Below, in pieces: positions 11,730 to 21,907 of a stretch of 64,000 nucleotides of DNA. The position numbers and the translations under genes are program-made. The notes under the pieces were generated by a model. The model did no database searches, had not been told where the DNA came from, and saw only the letters and a list, made by a program, of their open reading frames with translations. The DNA lies in NCBI GenBank assembly GCA_964016985.1, contig OZ024826.1:58294235-58358234 (forward strand), given 5' to 3'. This DNA is from Anodontia alba. Lineage: Eukaryota > Mollusca > Bivalvia > Lucinida > Lucinidae. Positions within the stretch are counted from its first letter, which is position 1; each line of letters starts with the position of its first letter.

Positions 11730-11980
11730 CATTACGAAAACACGCCTATTCAAATATATTGAGAATTTTACCACCGAAAAAAATGAAAACTTTCAGATGA
11801 AAAATTCCGGTAGTTTTCACATTTCTGCTCTAAACATAGATTGTGGGTACTAACGAGTGCCCACAATCTATTTTTTGAGCAGAAATTAGACAACAAATGT
11901 ATATCCCTGTAAACCCCAGTTTTCCTGTATAAATGTGGGGTTTTAGGGGGTTAAAACTATACAGGCATGTTTTCGTGATG
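11730..11980 (+). mobile_element. Fam-A MITE, copy 6, hairpin tip deleted
   Basis: The ends match copy 5. The hairpin now reads GTGGGTACTAACGAGTGCCCAC, so the TTAGAACCGCCTC core of one arm and its partner are gone while the outer stem is kept. Length 251 bp. Confidence 0.92.
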
Positions 11981-11984
11981 TTGT

Positions 11985-12420
11985 GTTCTGGCTCCAGATC
12001 GCCATTGAGCCCTTTGCTTTGTTTCATCACAGTGTTTTTTGATTATATGCGTTTCACTGTGACGTTTCACAGATGAGGTAGAGGACCTCTTTGCAGACCG
12101 AACATGTAATTTGGCGCTTTATCAGAATTCAAGGTAAAGGTTCGCGCGCGCACGTAAAATGGTTTAGGTTCTCAGTAGCTTTCCTACTGGCCGTTTCAAG
12201 GCGGTTTCTCTGTTGCAGTAATTCCTTCTTTGTGCGTCTGTGGTTTCATTTGTGGCGTTTGTTTATCATAGTTTGTTCCTCATCTCTCCTTTTGGTGACT
12301 CGGGAAGGCTGTGCTTCGTAATTGTGGCATTTCCTACGTATCTTCTATTATATTTTTGCTGGATTTTCTGGGTCTTTACTGTTCGCATACGTCATGTAGA
12401 CCCATTATGTTGTGGTGAGG
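11985..12420 (+). repeat. Fam-T dispersed repeat
   Basis: Starts GTTCTGGCTCCAGATCGCC and runs collinearly with 1328-1530 (TTTCATCACAGTG, GTTTCACTGTGACGTTTCAC, GACCGAACATG). The overlapping short frames are taken as repeat-derived. Confidence 0.6.
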
Positions 12421-12574
12421 CTCAAATATAAACATTACAGTTTATCAGCAACAATCAGCGCAAGATTCCCAATGTTTCCAATTGTGCGACCTTTGCTTGC
12501 AATGTAAACAAAACTATTTGGGGCCCAAGAATACCCATCAAACATAACCATATATTGGATGTACCTCAGTACCA

Positions 12575-12700
12575 GACATAGAATAAACGTCAAAAAGATT
12601 GCCTTTGGAAACAAAGAACACACTACAGATAAGAAAACAAGAGAACGAGATTCCGATATTTATTTTTTATGTGTACATCATGTACGATGTTTCCAATGGC
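12575..12700 (+). repeat. Fam-W fragment
   Basis: AAGATTGCCTTTGGAAACAAAGAACACAC-like sequence matches the 10.9 and 11.2 kb copies (key block GGAAACAAAGAACACAC). Confidence 0.5.
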
Positions 12701-12782
12701 AAATTTTGTAGATTTTAATTGTCCTGAACTTTGAACTTGTCTAATTTACTACCTGTTGATGTATCTGAGCTGCTGGATGAAT

Positions 12783-12842
12783 GGCAAACAGTGCAGGCCC
12801 AGATCAGACGATACGGCGTCTGATCTGGGTCTACAGTGTTTG
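12783..12842. repeat. Beta hairpin, solitary
   Basis: GGCAAACAGTGCAGGCCCAG followed by ATCAGACG and the mirrored CGTCTGATCTGGGTCTACAG and TGTTTGC form a ~60-bp hairpin. No TTAA-type or hAT-like ends were recognised around this copy. Confidence 0.8.
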
Positions 12843-13166
12843 CTAAGGTCTCTTCCAATACTTAGGGTAAATGCGGTAAAACATTTGCGTTATGCTCTAT
12901 TCTGGTTTGTTTCATTTTTAACAGATTTTCGTATCTGTGACAATAATATTAGCGACAAAATTTTACATTGTGAAGAAAGGATCCTGATGCCATATGCGGG
13001 CAGAAAAGTTCCACTAAAGGCCAATACATCCTTCGTTGCGCGCCTACAAAATCAAAGGATACTTATTCGTATATCAACGAAGAGCGATGGCCTTGAACCG
13101 ACTACGCCGACGTGTCGTCCGATGTGGGCCTCCGTTGTTCGTACGTAGTTTTTGGACACTTTCTTT

Positions 13167-13400
13167 TTAACGCAGATCATAATTGAAACTAGCGGGCACC
13201 TTTGCTTTTATTGACTTGGTCGTATAAAACAAGTCAACAGCTGTACCGGGGCTCGAACCCTGGACCCTTGACTTACCGTTCCGACGCTCTACCAACCGAA
13301 CTATCGGGCCGCTACTGTCACATCTCCCCTGCTTAATTGTGATTCGTTCGGAATCTCTATCCTCTCCGAGCCAGGTTCGAACCGCGGTGCAGCTGTTCAT
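13167..13400 (-). mobile_element. tRNA-derived SINE, minus strand
   Basis: Read on the minus strand, GATAGTTCGGTTGGTAGAGC matches a pol III A box and GGTTCGAGCCC a B box with tRNA-like spacing. Upstream is CAATTAAGCAGGGGAGATG. It is ~80% identical in the head to the plus-strand copy at 13480-13660. A functional tRNA is unlikely because acceptor-stem pairing is absent. Confidence 0.7.
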
Positions 13401-13479
13401 TTTTTTTTCACCATGCGACATTTGGTGGCCAGTGTGGCTCTAGGACCACGCCTGGTTGCATAAAAGAGTATGAAAATAA

Positions 13480-13660
13480 GTCTCTCAGCCGGTCTGGAGA
13501 TGACTTACAGATTCTTGTCGAATCTTAATTAAGCAGGGGGAAATATGACAGTGGTGGCCAGATAGCTCGGCCGATAGAGCGTCGGAACAGTAATCCGAGG
13601 GTCCCGGGTTCGAGCCTCGGTACAGCTGTACAATTTTTCTCAGTGTGCGACAAAGATATG
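13480..13660 (+). mobile_element. tRNA-derived SINE, plus strand
   Basis: AGATAGCTCGGCCGATAGAG (A box) and GGTTCGAGCCT (B box) are spaced as in a tRNA, preceded by TTAATTAAGCAGGGGGAAAT. The tail region is short and lacks a clear poly-A. It lies head-to-head with the copy at 13167-13400. Confidence 0.7.
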
Positions 13661-13833
13661 TGCAACAAACGAAGTAACAGCTCATCCGATGCGTCAGAAT
13701 GCTAACTGTACGTGTGCAGTGAGTCCTCATTACAACGACAGCAGTTGTTCCACCAAAACCGTTGCCAATAAAATCAAATGGCCGTTGTAAAGAATCCTTA
13801 ATAAACAGAATTATATGTAAGAAATGCCTTGTT

Positions 13834-14436
13834 CACTACGAAAACCCGCCTATTCTAATACAGTCGACTCTCGTTATCTCGAATTCCAAGAGACTCACTG
13901 AAATACTTCGAGATATCCGTACCTCGACATATCAGAGTTGAGAGAGTGAGGAAAACAATAAATTGAACAACCACATTTAACAAATGAATGTGTAATTTGT
14001 CTCCTGGAGTTAGAAATATATATATAAAATAATGTGGAAAAGAGGAGAAATTGCTCCTGAGGAGCAATTTCTCCTCTTTTCCACATTATTTTGCTATCTG
14101 TTGTCATAGTTTCATGTTAAAACAGGGACCAGATTTTCACTTCGAGATAAGCGGTAATTCGAAATAAGCGAGTTCGAGATAACGAGGTTCGACTGTATAT
14201 TGAAAATTTCATCACCAAAAACTGAAAGTTTTCTGATAAAAAAATCTGATATTTTTTAAATAAAACAAAGAACAAAACATAGAAAACATAGATTGTGGAT
14301 ACCCGTAACGAGTACCCAAAATCTATGTTTTTGAGCAGAAATAAGAAAAATAATGTATACCCCTGTAAACCCCAGTTTTACTATATAAAATGGGGGTTTA
14401 AGGGGGTCAAAATTATATAGGTATATTTTAGTGATG
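13834..14436 (+). mobile_element. Fam-A MITE copy 7, split by Fam-B
   Basis: CACTACGAAAACCCGCCTAT at the left and a mutated ATAGGTATATTTTAGTGATG at the right. Removing 13861-14197 restores the usual junction CCTATTCTAATA-TTGAAAATTTC. The hairpin core is deleted here, leaving a GTGGATACCCGTAACGAGTAC remnant. Confidence 0.88.
13861..14195 (+). mobile_element. Fam-B Tigger-like MITE inserted in Fam-A
   Basis: The 335-bp element starts CAGTCGACTCTCGTTATCTC and ends GATAACGAGGTTCGACTG, flanked by TA at 13859-13860 and 14196-14197. CAGT ends with TA duplication fit pogo/Tigger-type elements. The centre is a strong hairpin (GTGGAAAAGAGGAGAAATTG and complement). The open frames on it are palindrome artefacts. 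Confidence 0.9.
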
Positions 14437-14779
14437 TTCCTCATAAATCATATTTTAGCTATTTATTAGAATCGCCTCAGTGAGGCGATCCTAACAAATA
14501 TCAAAAACATTTTTTCTTGGAGTAGTAAATACAATTTTATTGCATAATTTCTGATTAACTTACACCTCTGAGAAAAGGTTTCATGCCAGTCAATATATCG
14601 CTATAATGTGTTTTGTCATTGTATCGCGTGTCATTATAAACAACGTTGACTGTATGTGCACTACTACAAAAGTAGTACAGCGTAGGTAATATAGAATCAA
14701 AGGTGCATGTACCTTCTGCAAATTGAATCGTGTCGTCATAAATAAATTAATCATAATAAGAATACTAGAATTAATAATG

Positions 14780-15600
14780 GCGAGTACTTATCTATGTCTC
14801 TACCAAATATTATAAAAATATTTCAAAACGCCTACAGGTACTTATCTATGTCTCTACCAATATTGTAAAAATATTTCAAACAATTAAGAAGTTCTGGCGC
14901 GCTCAAGAATTTGGCTTAGGAATTTGCAAGTGTTATCATTCCTGTATGCGATACTCCTACTTGACATGATATATGTTCCTACTAAATTATTATTAAATTA
15001 TCTCAAACAGTATGGGGGTTATGGCGTGCAGAAGTTTTTGGCTTCAGGGGACATAAGTACATAATGAAGAAAATGGAGTTGTGTCTCATGCATGCGACAC
15101 ATATACTGTCCTTATCTTTTCCTCTACCAAATATTATCAAAATATTTCAAACTATTAAGAAGTTATGGAGTGCACAAGTATTTGGCTAAGAAATTCAGTC
15201 AGGAGAGATAACTAGAAACAGAACAAAGTAAGATTTATCTTTCTTGCATGCACACTCCTACTGGACCTGATGTATGTCCCTGTCAAATAATATCAAATTA
15301 TCTCAAACAGTATGGGGGTTATGGTCTGTACAAGATTTCGGCTTCCGGTGAAATAAGTACAAAACGAAGGAAGTGAGAGTTGGCTCTCTTAAACGCAACA
15401 TGCCTACTGGTCAAAAGGGCCATAACGCAGCCAAAAGTTGGCGGATGATTACCAATATCGAACTTGACCTCCAATGATACAAAACGTCTGCAGATTTCGA
15501 ATGAAATCAATGTATCCCTTCAAATGTTATTGAGCGGAAACAAAAAGTGTAACGCCGACCCCGACGACGCAGATGGATGCATGATCCCTATGTGTCTGCC
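14780..15600 (+). repeat. Fam-U repeat with ~300-bp internal periodicity
   Basis: ATCTCAAACAGTATGGGGGT recurs at 15000 and 15300, and CTCTACCAAATATTAT recurs at 14798, 14852 and 15122. The right end carries GCGGAAACAAAAAGTG, then a GACCCCGACGACG block. The 104-residue frame over the right end (15464-15778) is most likely repeat-derived. Confidence 0.6.
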
Positions 15601-15919
15601 AGGCGACACAAAAACAAAAGATGAGGCGTGTGTCAAATGTGACAATATGACGATCTGGTACAACTTAAATCGATTTAAATCCCATGGTACTTTTTTCTTA
15701 CTGCTAACCGTTACAAGTATTGGCTTTCAAAACGCATGGTCTACGCTAAGCGTAGACAAAGCTTTTTGTGAAAGCTAATACTTGGTTACAATATAGAATG
15801 CTGAGTAGTTGTTATGAAAGCAAATATTTTATTATTTGGACAATAGCATTGGACCAGTCCATGACCTTTCATAAAGTGCTTCCGGAGCAATGGCAAAATC
15901 TAAGATGGCGTAGACAATA

Positions 15920-16470
15920 AAGAGGTGGTTCCAGTGTTGTTTCTTTTTTGTGTGGCCCAGTGGCTGCTTCCTGTGGGAAGCACTTTTTTTCGCATTACGA
16001 AAACACGCCTATTCAAATATATTGAAACTTTCACCACCAAAAACTGGAAGTTTTCAGATAAAAACTCTGATATTTTTTCATATTTCTGCTCAAAACATAG
16101 ATTGTGGGTACTCGTTAGAACCGCCTCGTCGAGGCGGTTCTAACGAGTACCCACAATCTATGTTTTAGAGCAGAAATAAGAAAAATAATGTGTACCCCTG
16201 TAAACCCCACTTTTAGTATATAAAAGTGGGGTTTAAGGGGATCAAAATTATATAGGCGTGTTTTCGTGATGGCGCATTGTCTCGTGTATGGTGGATTGTG
16301 TCTGTCATTGTGATCACCTCGATGGGGAGGGGGTAGCTGGATGCTTTCCTTTTCTTTGGTTTCTGGCATGTATGCTGTCTTTCATGATTTGTTCCTTCTC
16401 TGGTTTCATTGTTACGGTACGTTCTGTGATTGTGGTTCTTCTCGAATATCTTCTATACAATTTTTCGACA
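15920..16470 (+). repeat. Fam-T repeat interrupted by Fam-A copy 8
   Basis: TTTTTTGTGTGGCCCAGTGG on the left and GGATGCTTTCCTTTTCTTTG on the right correspond to consecutive parts of 44703-44950. The Fam-A insertion at 15993-16271 falls between them. Confidence 0.6.
15993..16271 (+). mobile_element. Fam-A MITE, copy 8
   Basis: CATTACGAAAACACGCCTAT to ATAGGCGTGTTTTCGTGATG, 279 bp, with a perfect alpha hairpin. The 8 bases flanking each side (TTTTTTCG and GCGCATTG) are not duplicated. Confidence 0.95.
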
Positions 16471-16519
16471 ATAATACTACATGTAACCTATAGTTATCAA
16501 AGTCTGGAACATCCATGTA

Positions 16520-16866
16520 CAGTGGATTCGCGTTACAACGACGGCATTTGTCCCAAAAGACATTGCCATTAAAATAAATTTGCTGTTATACAGAAGACTT
16601 AATAGGCAGATTGATATGTAAGAAATGACTTGTTTTTGTTCTTATCACCTCAAAGAACATATGTTTTGGATATTTGTTAGAATCGCCTCACTAAGGCGAT
16701 TCTAACAAATATCCCAAACATATGTCTCTTTAAAGTATTAAATACAATATTCTTGCATAATGTGTGACTAATTGTTACCTCTTAAGCGAAGGTTTCGTGA
16801 CAGTCAAATTGTCATTATAACACATTTTGTCAATATATCGAGTGTTGCTATAATGAAGGTTGTCTG
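16520..16866 (+). mobile_element. Fam-E Tigger-like MITE with alpha-like hairpin
   Basis: TA at 16518-16519 and 16867-16868 flanks the element. It starts CAGTGGATTCGCGTTACAAC and ends GAAGGTTGTCTG. The central hairpin 16660-16725 pairs ACATATGTTTTGGATATTTG plus TTAGAATCGCCTC with their complements. This is the most complete uninterrupted copy of the family here. Confidence 0.88.
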
Positions 16867-16892
16867 TATTAATCTATTATTCTCTGCGAGCA

Positions 16893-17175
16893 AATGCTTT
16901 CCTAGTAAGAAGGGGAGGTGGTAAATATATTGTTAAAAGTTTCCCTGCGAAATTCTTCCGATAGCTCAAGAAAACAAATATTTAGGGAAATTTTCAACTT
17001 CACTTTTTCAAGTACAATATACAATTATTGTGTAGTAAATCGAAAAGATTTCCTTAAATCATAGTTATTTGCTTCCTGATCTTGCGTCATGATTAACCTT
17101 CAGTGGCTCGAAGTATCCATATATCGAACAAATAGCCATGGCCCCAAAGATGTTCGAGCCATTAAAGTTCGCCTG
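16893..17175 (-). mobile_element. Fam-D Tigger-like MITE, partial
   Basis: AATTCTTCCGATAGCTCAAG on the left and GATGTTCGAGCCATTAAAGT on the right are Fam-D landmarks in minus orientation. The end ...CGCCTG is followed by TA. The central alpha-type core is missing, leaving TATACAATTATTGTGTAG. Confidence 0.7.
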
Positions 17176-17609
17176 TATCTATTTTTTTTTTATTTCAAGA
17201 CAGGTTTTATTCCATTAATATCTTACGTCCTTAAACAGACCTTGGCTAGCAATGTAGACACAGACCAATGCCACAAGATACTAGTGATATAATATAATAA
17301 CAGCAATAAAAGCAATTTGAGCCGTTTCATGAGAAAAAGGCTCTTAGTACTTTCCGTCAAATCAATCTTAAAGTGTGCATACCAGGTCCCTTACCGAGGC
17401 CACGTGTCTAGTTCTTTGGCTGAAGTAACTCCGTGGTCTACCGCATACGTGAGCGAACATTAATCGGTTCAGGCGAGACTGCGCGAATGCGCAGGCTCGC
17501 CTGAACCTTTGATGTTCTCATATTAGGTAATGGCCCTTTACATTGCATCAATGACAGACATTAGGTTATTTTCTATATACCGTATATATCCTACCAACAT
17601 GCCTAGGTA

Positions 17610-17690
17610 AATAATGTTGACACATGTCAGATGCCGCAGAACTCTGCGTCTGATCAGGATTTGCATTGTTTTCCAGTCATCCAGCAGTTT
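17610..17690. repeat. Degraded beta hairpin
   Basis: CAGATGCCGCAGAACTCTGC followed by GTCTGATCAGGATTTGCATT and GTTTTCCAG retains the loop and right arm of the beta module. The left arm is mostly gone. Confidence 0.5.
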
Positions 17691-17904
17691 GAGACACTTC
17701 AATAGTTAATGAATTGGGCTTGTTAAAACTTTGGAATCACTAGTAGACGTAGTTAAGGTGTCCCAATATTTAGAGTAAATATAGAACCAGAAGCATTACA
17801 TTTTAGGCAGGATTTATTTAACACCCCTGTAAACAAAATAATGGAACTTTCCTACTCGCATGATGAAATTCGTTGGCGATATCTGGGCACTTGTGTCTTG
17901 CGGT

Positions 17905-18115
17905 ATAACCTTTAATATTCTCTGAGCTATTTAAGCAGACGGCAAGTTCATGATATTTTCTTATTTTTCACAGAAAACAGAAGTTGACGGTTCTTGCAAG
18001 TTGTTTTCGTTGAAACCAATTTGCATGAAATGTCAACACCTGTTATCTGGGAAAAGTAAGAAATGAAATATTTCAAAATGTCGTCTGCTGAAAATTTTAC
18101 CTAGAGTGCTAAGCG
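17905..18115. mobile_element. Fam-M MITE-like element
   Basis: Left AAGCAGACGGCAAGTTC and right AATGTCGTCTGCTGAAAATT are the outer arms. AGAAGTTGACGGTTCTTGCA and TTTGCATGAAATGTCAACAC are the inner ones. It is diverged from the 8.8 kb copy. Confidence 0.65.
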
Positions 18116-18179
18116 CCAACTTCTTTTTCTTCCAAGATCAATATTCAATGCTTATAATCATTAACACAGTTTATCATCG

Positions 18180-18397
18180 CTTAACGCAGAGGACGTGTTA
18201 AGAAGGAATATTTGGTGATAATTCTGGGATAATTTTCTCCAGTTTTCTATAAAACATATATTGTGGTACTCATTAGAAGCGCCTCGCAGAGGCACTTCTA
18301 ATGAGTACTCACAACATATGTTTTTATGGAAAAATAAGAAAACATATACCAGAATTATCATTGAATTCTTCTCCTTAACCGTTCCTCTGGCGTAACG
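18180..18397. mobile_element. Fam-F foldback element with alpha hairpin
   Basis: The outer arms GTTAAGAAGGAATATTTGGT / ATTGAATTCTTCTCCTTAAC and inner GATAATTCTGG / CCAGAATTATC pair across ~200 bp. The centre is the alpha module: AAACATATATTGTGGTACTC, TTAGAAGCGCCTC and complements. The ends are unlike Fam-A, D or E. Confidence 0.75.
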
Positions 18398-18829
18398 GAA
18401 CCAACGGCCTGTTGAAACAAGAAGCCATCTAGAAAATTAGACTTCATTTCATTCATAATTGCCTTGCTTTAAACAAGCGAAATATTGACTAAATGTGGTT
18501 AACATTTTATCGTAATCTCAAATCGTCTGTCAATAATATTTTGATTGAAAATTTTTGTTTCATAACCGATTCATTTTACATGGTCGATAGCAATTCCTGA
18601 ATCAGACTACGGGGGTCAAAGCCTCATTTCTGATATGTTCATTTGTGATTGGTTAAAAGTGACCCGAGAAGATAAAGCACATTCAGTTTATGATTTGTCA
18701 GCATTTTGAAAATGAAAACGAAATAAGTTACTTTTAAGTCAGAATCGCCCTTTACTGAAAGAGACGCGACTGCCATAGTTGTAATTTACTGCTTCTGCCT
18801 ACACTATAAATAGATTCTAAAACGAACGA

Positions 18830-19005
18830 TAAACACACTTACAAAACTGAAAAAAAAAAAAAAAAATAAATAAATAAAAAAAAAAATAAATAAATAAATA
18901 AATAAAAAAAAAAAAAAAAAAAATCAAAGCTGAAACGTCAAGGTTTCTAGACCAGACGAGCTAGTTTCGGCCAGTTAGACTTCATCAGTGACCCTTGCAT
19001 AAACG
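18830..19005. repeat. Fam-V repeat with A/T-rich core
   Basis: ACAAAACTGAAAA, an AAAT-rich tract (18850-18923), then AACGTCAAGGTTTCTAGACC and TTAGACTTCATCAGTGACCC. The same order occurs at 23830-23925 without the long A-tract. Confidence 0.55.
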
Positions 19006-19051
19006 TTAAAAAATCCCAGAATTCTTTTAACAATTATGTAAGTTAAGAGAT

Positions 19052-19282
19052 ATGAGCCAGCGCCCGACAAAACCTACAAAATGCCCAGCGAAGACTCAGA
19101 TTAGCCTGGGCATCCGCCTAGTCTGATCAGTCTTGGCTGTCCGCACGAAGAAAGCCTGGGTCCTTAGCTACCTTTTGAGCGCACAGCGAAAACTTTGATC
19201 AGACTGGGCGGATGCCCAGGCTGATCTGAGTCTTCGCCGGGCGCTCATGCCATTTTGTTGGTTTTGCCATACGCTGGTTCAT
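19052..19282. mobile_element. Fam-J1 element, most complete copy
   Basis: Starts ATGAGCCAGCGCCCGACAAA and ends TTTTGCCATACGCTGGTTCAT, with AACCTACAAAATG / CATTTTGTTGGTT continuing the pairing. TA bases at both edges may be a target duplication. The inner halves also mirror one another. Length 231 bp, non-coding. Confidence 0.82.
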
Positions 19283-19470
19283 ATGCAGTTAACTTTGGGT
19301 AACAGAGTTGCCATCTTTTGGGAAGGGGTTGCCAGCACTGCTCGCCATCTTTTCTTTTTGTGACTGCTTAATTGTAACTGTCTTCTTTCCCTTCGATGTT
19401 TAGAACTTGTGTGGATCTGATTGTACATGTATCTGCTCCTGAGTTCCCTGATTACTTTAAATAATCACAC
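19283..19470 (+). repeat. Dispersed fragment of the 38-44 kb tandem unit
   Basis: TTTGGGTAACAGAGTTGCCA, then GGAAGGGGTTGCC, TGACTGCTTAATTG and TGTGGATCTGATT follow the order found at 39265-39400 (TTTGGGTGACAGAGTTGCCA ... TGTAGATCTGATT). The tandem-unit sequence is therefore also dispersed. Confidence 0.55.
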
Positions 19471-19541
19471 AGGACCAGATAATGTATAGTACATTATAGT
19501 GAAGTACGGAGAGTCATGGGCCGCCTCAAGGCGGCAAACTA

Positions 19542-19895
19542 CAGTCGACTTCAATAGCTTGAACATCTTTGGGACCATAGAAAATTGTTCGAGACGTGGG
19601 CAATTCGAGCCACTTATAGTTAATCATTGCGCCGTGTCAGAAAGCAAATAGCGATAAATTAGGGAAATCTTTTTCGATTTCCTATACAATAATTGTATGT
19701 TATGTGTACTCATTACAATTGCATCGATGAGGCTATTCTAATGATTGCACACAACATACAATTTCATAATAAGTTAGGAAATGCCCTAAGTTTTTTTGTT
19801 TTTTTTTTGAATTATCGGAAGAATTTCGTAGGGGCTTAAAAACGAGTTTGAATTAACCACGGTACACGAGTCACACCAAGAGGTCTTGGACAAGT
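19542..19895 (+). mobile_element. Fam-D Tigger-like MITE, right end degraded
   Basis: TA-CAGTCGACTTCAATAGCTTG opens the element, followed by GGGCAATTCGAGCCAC and a central alpha-type hairpin (TTGTATGTTATGTGTACTC ... GCACACAACATACAA) whose core has decayed. The right terminal inverted repeat has not been found. Confidence 0.7.
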
Positions 19896-19950
19896 TTGAT
19901 GAGCTATTCTACATCTATCCGAGAAGCAACATGCGCATACGTAATTTCTA

Positions 19951-20158
19951 ATATGCGCAACGAAGACTCAAATCAGCCAGCGATTCCACACAATCTGATC
20001 AGGGCCGTCATTATCCGCACGCAGATACCTCGAATCCTTGGCTATCCAAAATGTGCCCAGTGAAGATTCTGATCGGACTGCGCGAATGCGCAAACTGATC
20101 TGATTCTTCGTTGGGCGCAGATGCCCCAAGGTTCGTTTTCTGACGTTGTGGTTCATGA
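19951..20158. mobile_element. Fam-J2 inverted-repeat element
   Basis: GCGCAACGAAGACTCAAATC on the left and GATTCTTCGTTGGGCGCAGA plus TTCGTTTTCTGACGTTGTGG on the right are the family arms. No gene function. Confidence 0.65.
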
Positions 20159-20277
20159 ACCATCTGGAACTGCTACAGACTTCAAGCAGCGTTTACAGGC
20201 AACCATTGTCTGGAAGAGCCCACAGCTGCCATCCATATTACCACTGCAACACAACTGTCTTAACCGTTCTATAAATA

Positions 20278-20612
20278 CAGTTGAACCTCGTTATCTCGAA
20301 CTCGCTTATTTCGAATTACCGCTTATCTCGAAGTGAAAATCTGGTCCCTGTTTTAACATGAAACTATGACAACAGATAACAAAATAATGTGGAAAACAGG
20401 AGAAATTGCTCCCAAGGAGCAATTTCTCCTCTTTTCCACATTATTTTATATATATATTTTTAACTTCAGGAGTCAAATTACATATTCATTTGTTAAATGT
20501 GGTTGTTCAATTTATTGTTTTCCTCACTCTCTCAACTCTGATATGTCGAGGTACGGATATCTCGAAGTGTTCAGTTAGTCCCTTGGAATTCGAGATAACG
20601 AGAGTCGAAAGT
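20278..20612 (-). mobile_element. Fam-B Tigger-like MITE, minus orientation
   Basis: TA-CAGTTGAACCTCGTTATCTC opens it; the right end GATAACGAGAGTCGAAAGTA is a mutated terminus. The central hairpin TGGAAAACAGGAGAAATTGC / GCAATTTCTCCTCTTTTCCA is preserved. ~335 bp. Reverse-complement order relative to the 13861 copy. Confidence 0.85.
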
Positions 20613-21050
20613 AGAAGGTATTTGCTCTTTTGGAGTGAATACCATAAATATTTTCATCAAGTGTAATAAAAACATCAATATTTTCATCCCAAAAAACAAC
20701 AGATTGTAGCGCTTCAGACGTCATTACTGACGTCGCAAAACAAAATAGAAACATTGTTATGTCAACCATGAGTGCCTACCACAAAGAGAGAGAAAAACAA
20801 ATATTTCGGCAAATCCAAATAATTTTGATATCAGAATGTTCCTAACTTTCTAACTATGAAAATGCATACGCAACTTGGTAGTTTAGTTCAGAAGCAAAGA
20901 AGTTACTAAGTTAGTATTAAAAAATCTGAAGTCGGGATGTCATGTGATTTTGAAACAATGAAGAAAACCGAAGTCATCCAAAGCGAGGAGTGAAAATATA
21001 AATCGTATCAGTCGCTAGTGAAATTATATGATATCATTTCATTAGTGATT
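20613..21050. other. No gene or clear repeat seen
   Basis: AT-rich sequence without recognised signature. Confidence 0.4.
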
Positions 21051-21799
21051 CATTACGAAAACACGCATATTCAAATATATTGAAAATTTCACCACCAAAA
21101 ACTGAAAGTATTTAGATAAAAATTTTGATATTTTTCATAATTCACCGAGGCGGTTCTAACGAGTACCCAAAATCTATGTGTTTGAGTAGAAATAAGAAAA
21201 TAAGACATACCCCTGTAAACCCCAGTTTTACTATATAAAAGTAGGGTTTAAAGGGGAACGCAACATAAGTTGTAAGTATACCTTGGAGTAAAATGCTTAA
21301 ACAGCCATTTATTTTGATGCAAGACTTTTCAAAATCGACCTAGAAATAAGGAAGTTATGGTGGTTTGGATATATTTAAAATGACTGTCATGGATGCCGCC
21401 ATACTGTAGGCTTTGTGACGTCAAACAACCCAAATTAAATATGCAAAACCGAATTGTAAAGGGTTTTTAAGAATAATTTTGCTACACTTTTATATAATCT
21501 TTTAATTCTAGTGACAAGCAATCATTTCCCCCAAAATAAACCAACCTTATGAGAATAATTACCTTTATGAAACGAATTTTAATTTTTATGAAACCTAATT
21601 AAATATTCAAAATGGCGGCGCCCACACCACCATTGTTAAAATATTCAACTGTCTATAACTTACTTAATTCTCCACCGCTTTTGATCAAATTTGTGTCAAA
21701 GTTCATTGTTTGTAAAGTTCATTACTTTAAAACACAATGCCTTTTAAGGTTGCGTTCCCTTTAAGGGAGTCAAACTTTTATAGATATGTTTTCGTGATG
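21051..21799 (+). mobile_element. Fam-A MITE copy 9, split by Fam-C
   Basis: CATTACGAAAACACGCATAT to ATAGATATGTTTTCGTGATG. The left arm of the alpha hairpin is deleted (TTTTCATAATTCACCGAGGC). The right part is interrupted at GGGTTTAA by a 509-bp insertion, after which TTAAGGGAGTCAAA continues the Fam-A sequence. Confidence 0.88.
21252..21760. mobile_element. Fam-C TTAA-flanked element inserted in Fam-A
   Basis: TTAA at 21248-21251 and 21761-21764. The ends are AGGGGAACGCAAC and GTTGCGTTCCCT, a 12-13-bp terminal inverted repeat with one extra G. The interior includes AAATTAAATATGCAAAACCG and AAAATGGCGGCGCCCACACC. No long open frame, so non-autonomous. Its class is uncertain: the TTAA suggests a piggyBac-like mode, but the AGGG ends are not the usual CCYT. 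Confidence 0.8.
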
Positions 21800-21907
21800 G
21801 ATACCACTTTTATTTTTTATCAGATATCCACTGATTTCACCGCTAACAAAAAAAAATAACAATCCTTCATGTTTTTACTGTACATATATAAAGTCTTTAT
21901 ACAAGCC

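Larger units (their letters stand above)
13717..14652 (+). mobile_element. Fam-E Tigger-like MITE containing Fam-A copy 7
   Basis: The left end CAGTGAGTCCTCATTACAAC and the right end terminating GTTGACTG-TA match the intact Fam-E copies at 16520 and 52630. Collinearity breaks at 13834 and resumes at 14437, exactly the limits of a Fam-A insertion. The alpha-type core TTAGAATCGCCTCAGTGAGG is retained in the right half. Confidence 0.82.

Noticed and set aside
13238..13622. Two genuine tRNA genes
   Set aside because: A and B boxes are present, but the acceptor stems do not pair and the two copies share non-tRNA flanks, which fits SINE heads.
15464..15778. Cys-containing 104-codon frame
   Set aside because: It overlaps the right end of the Fam-U repeat and its Asp-rich stretch comes from the GACCCCGACGACG block.
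20366..20666. Small proteins over the 20.3 kb and 13.9 kb regions
   Set aside because: The same peptides appear on opposite strands of two Fam-B copies because the element is palindromic.
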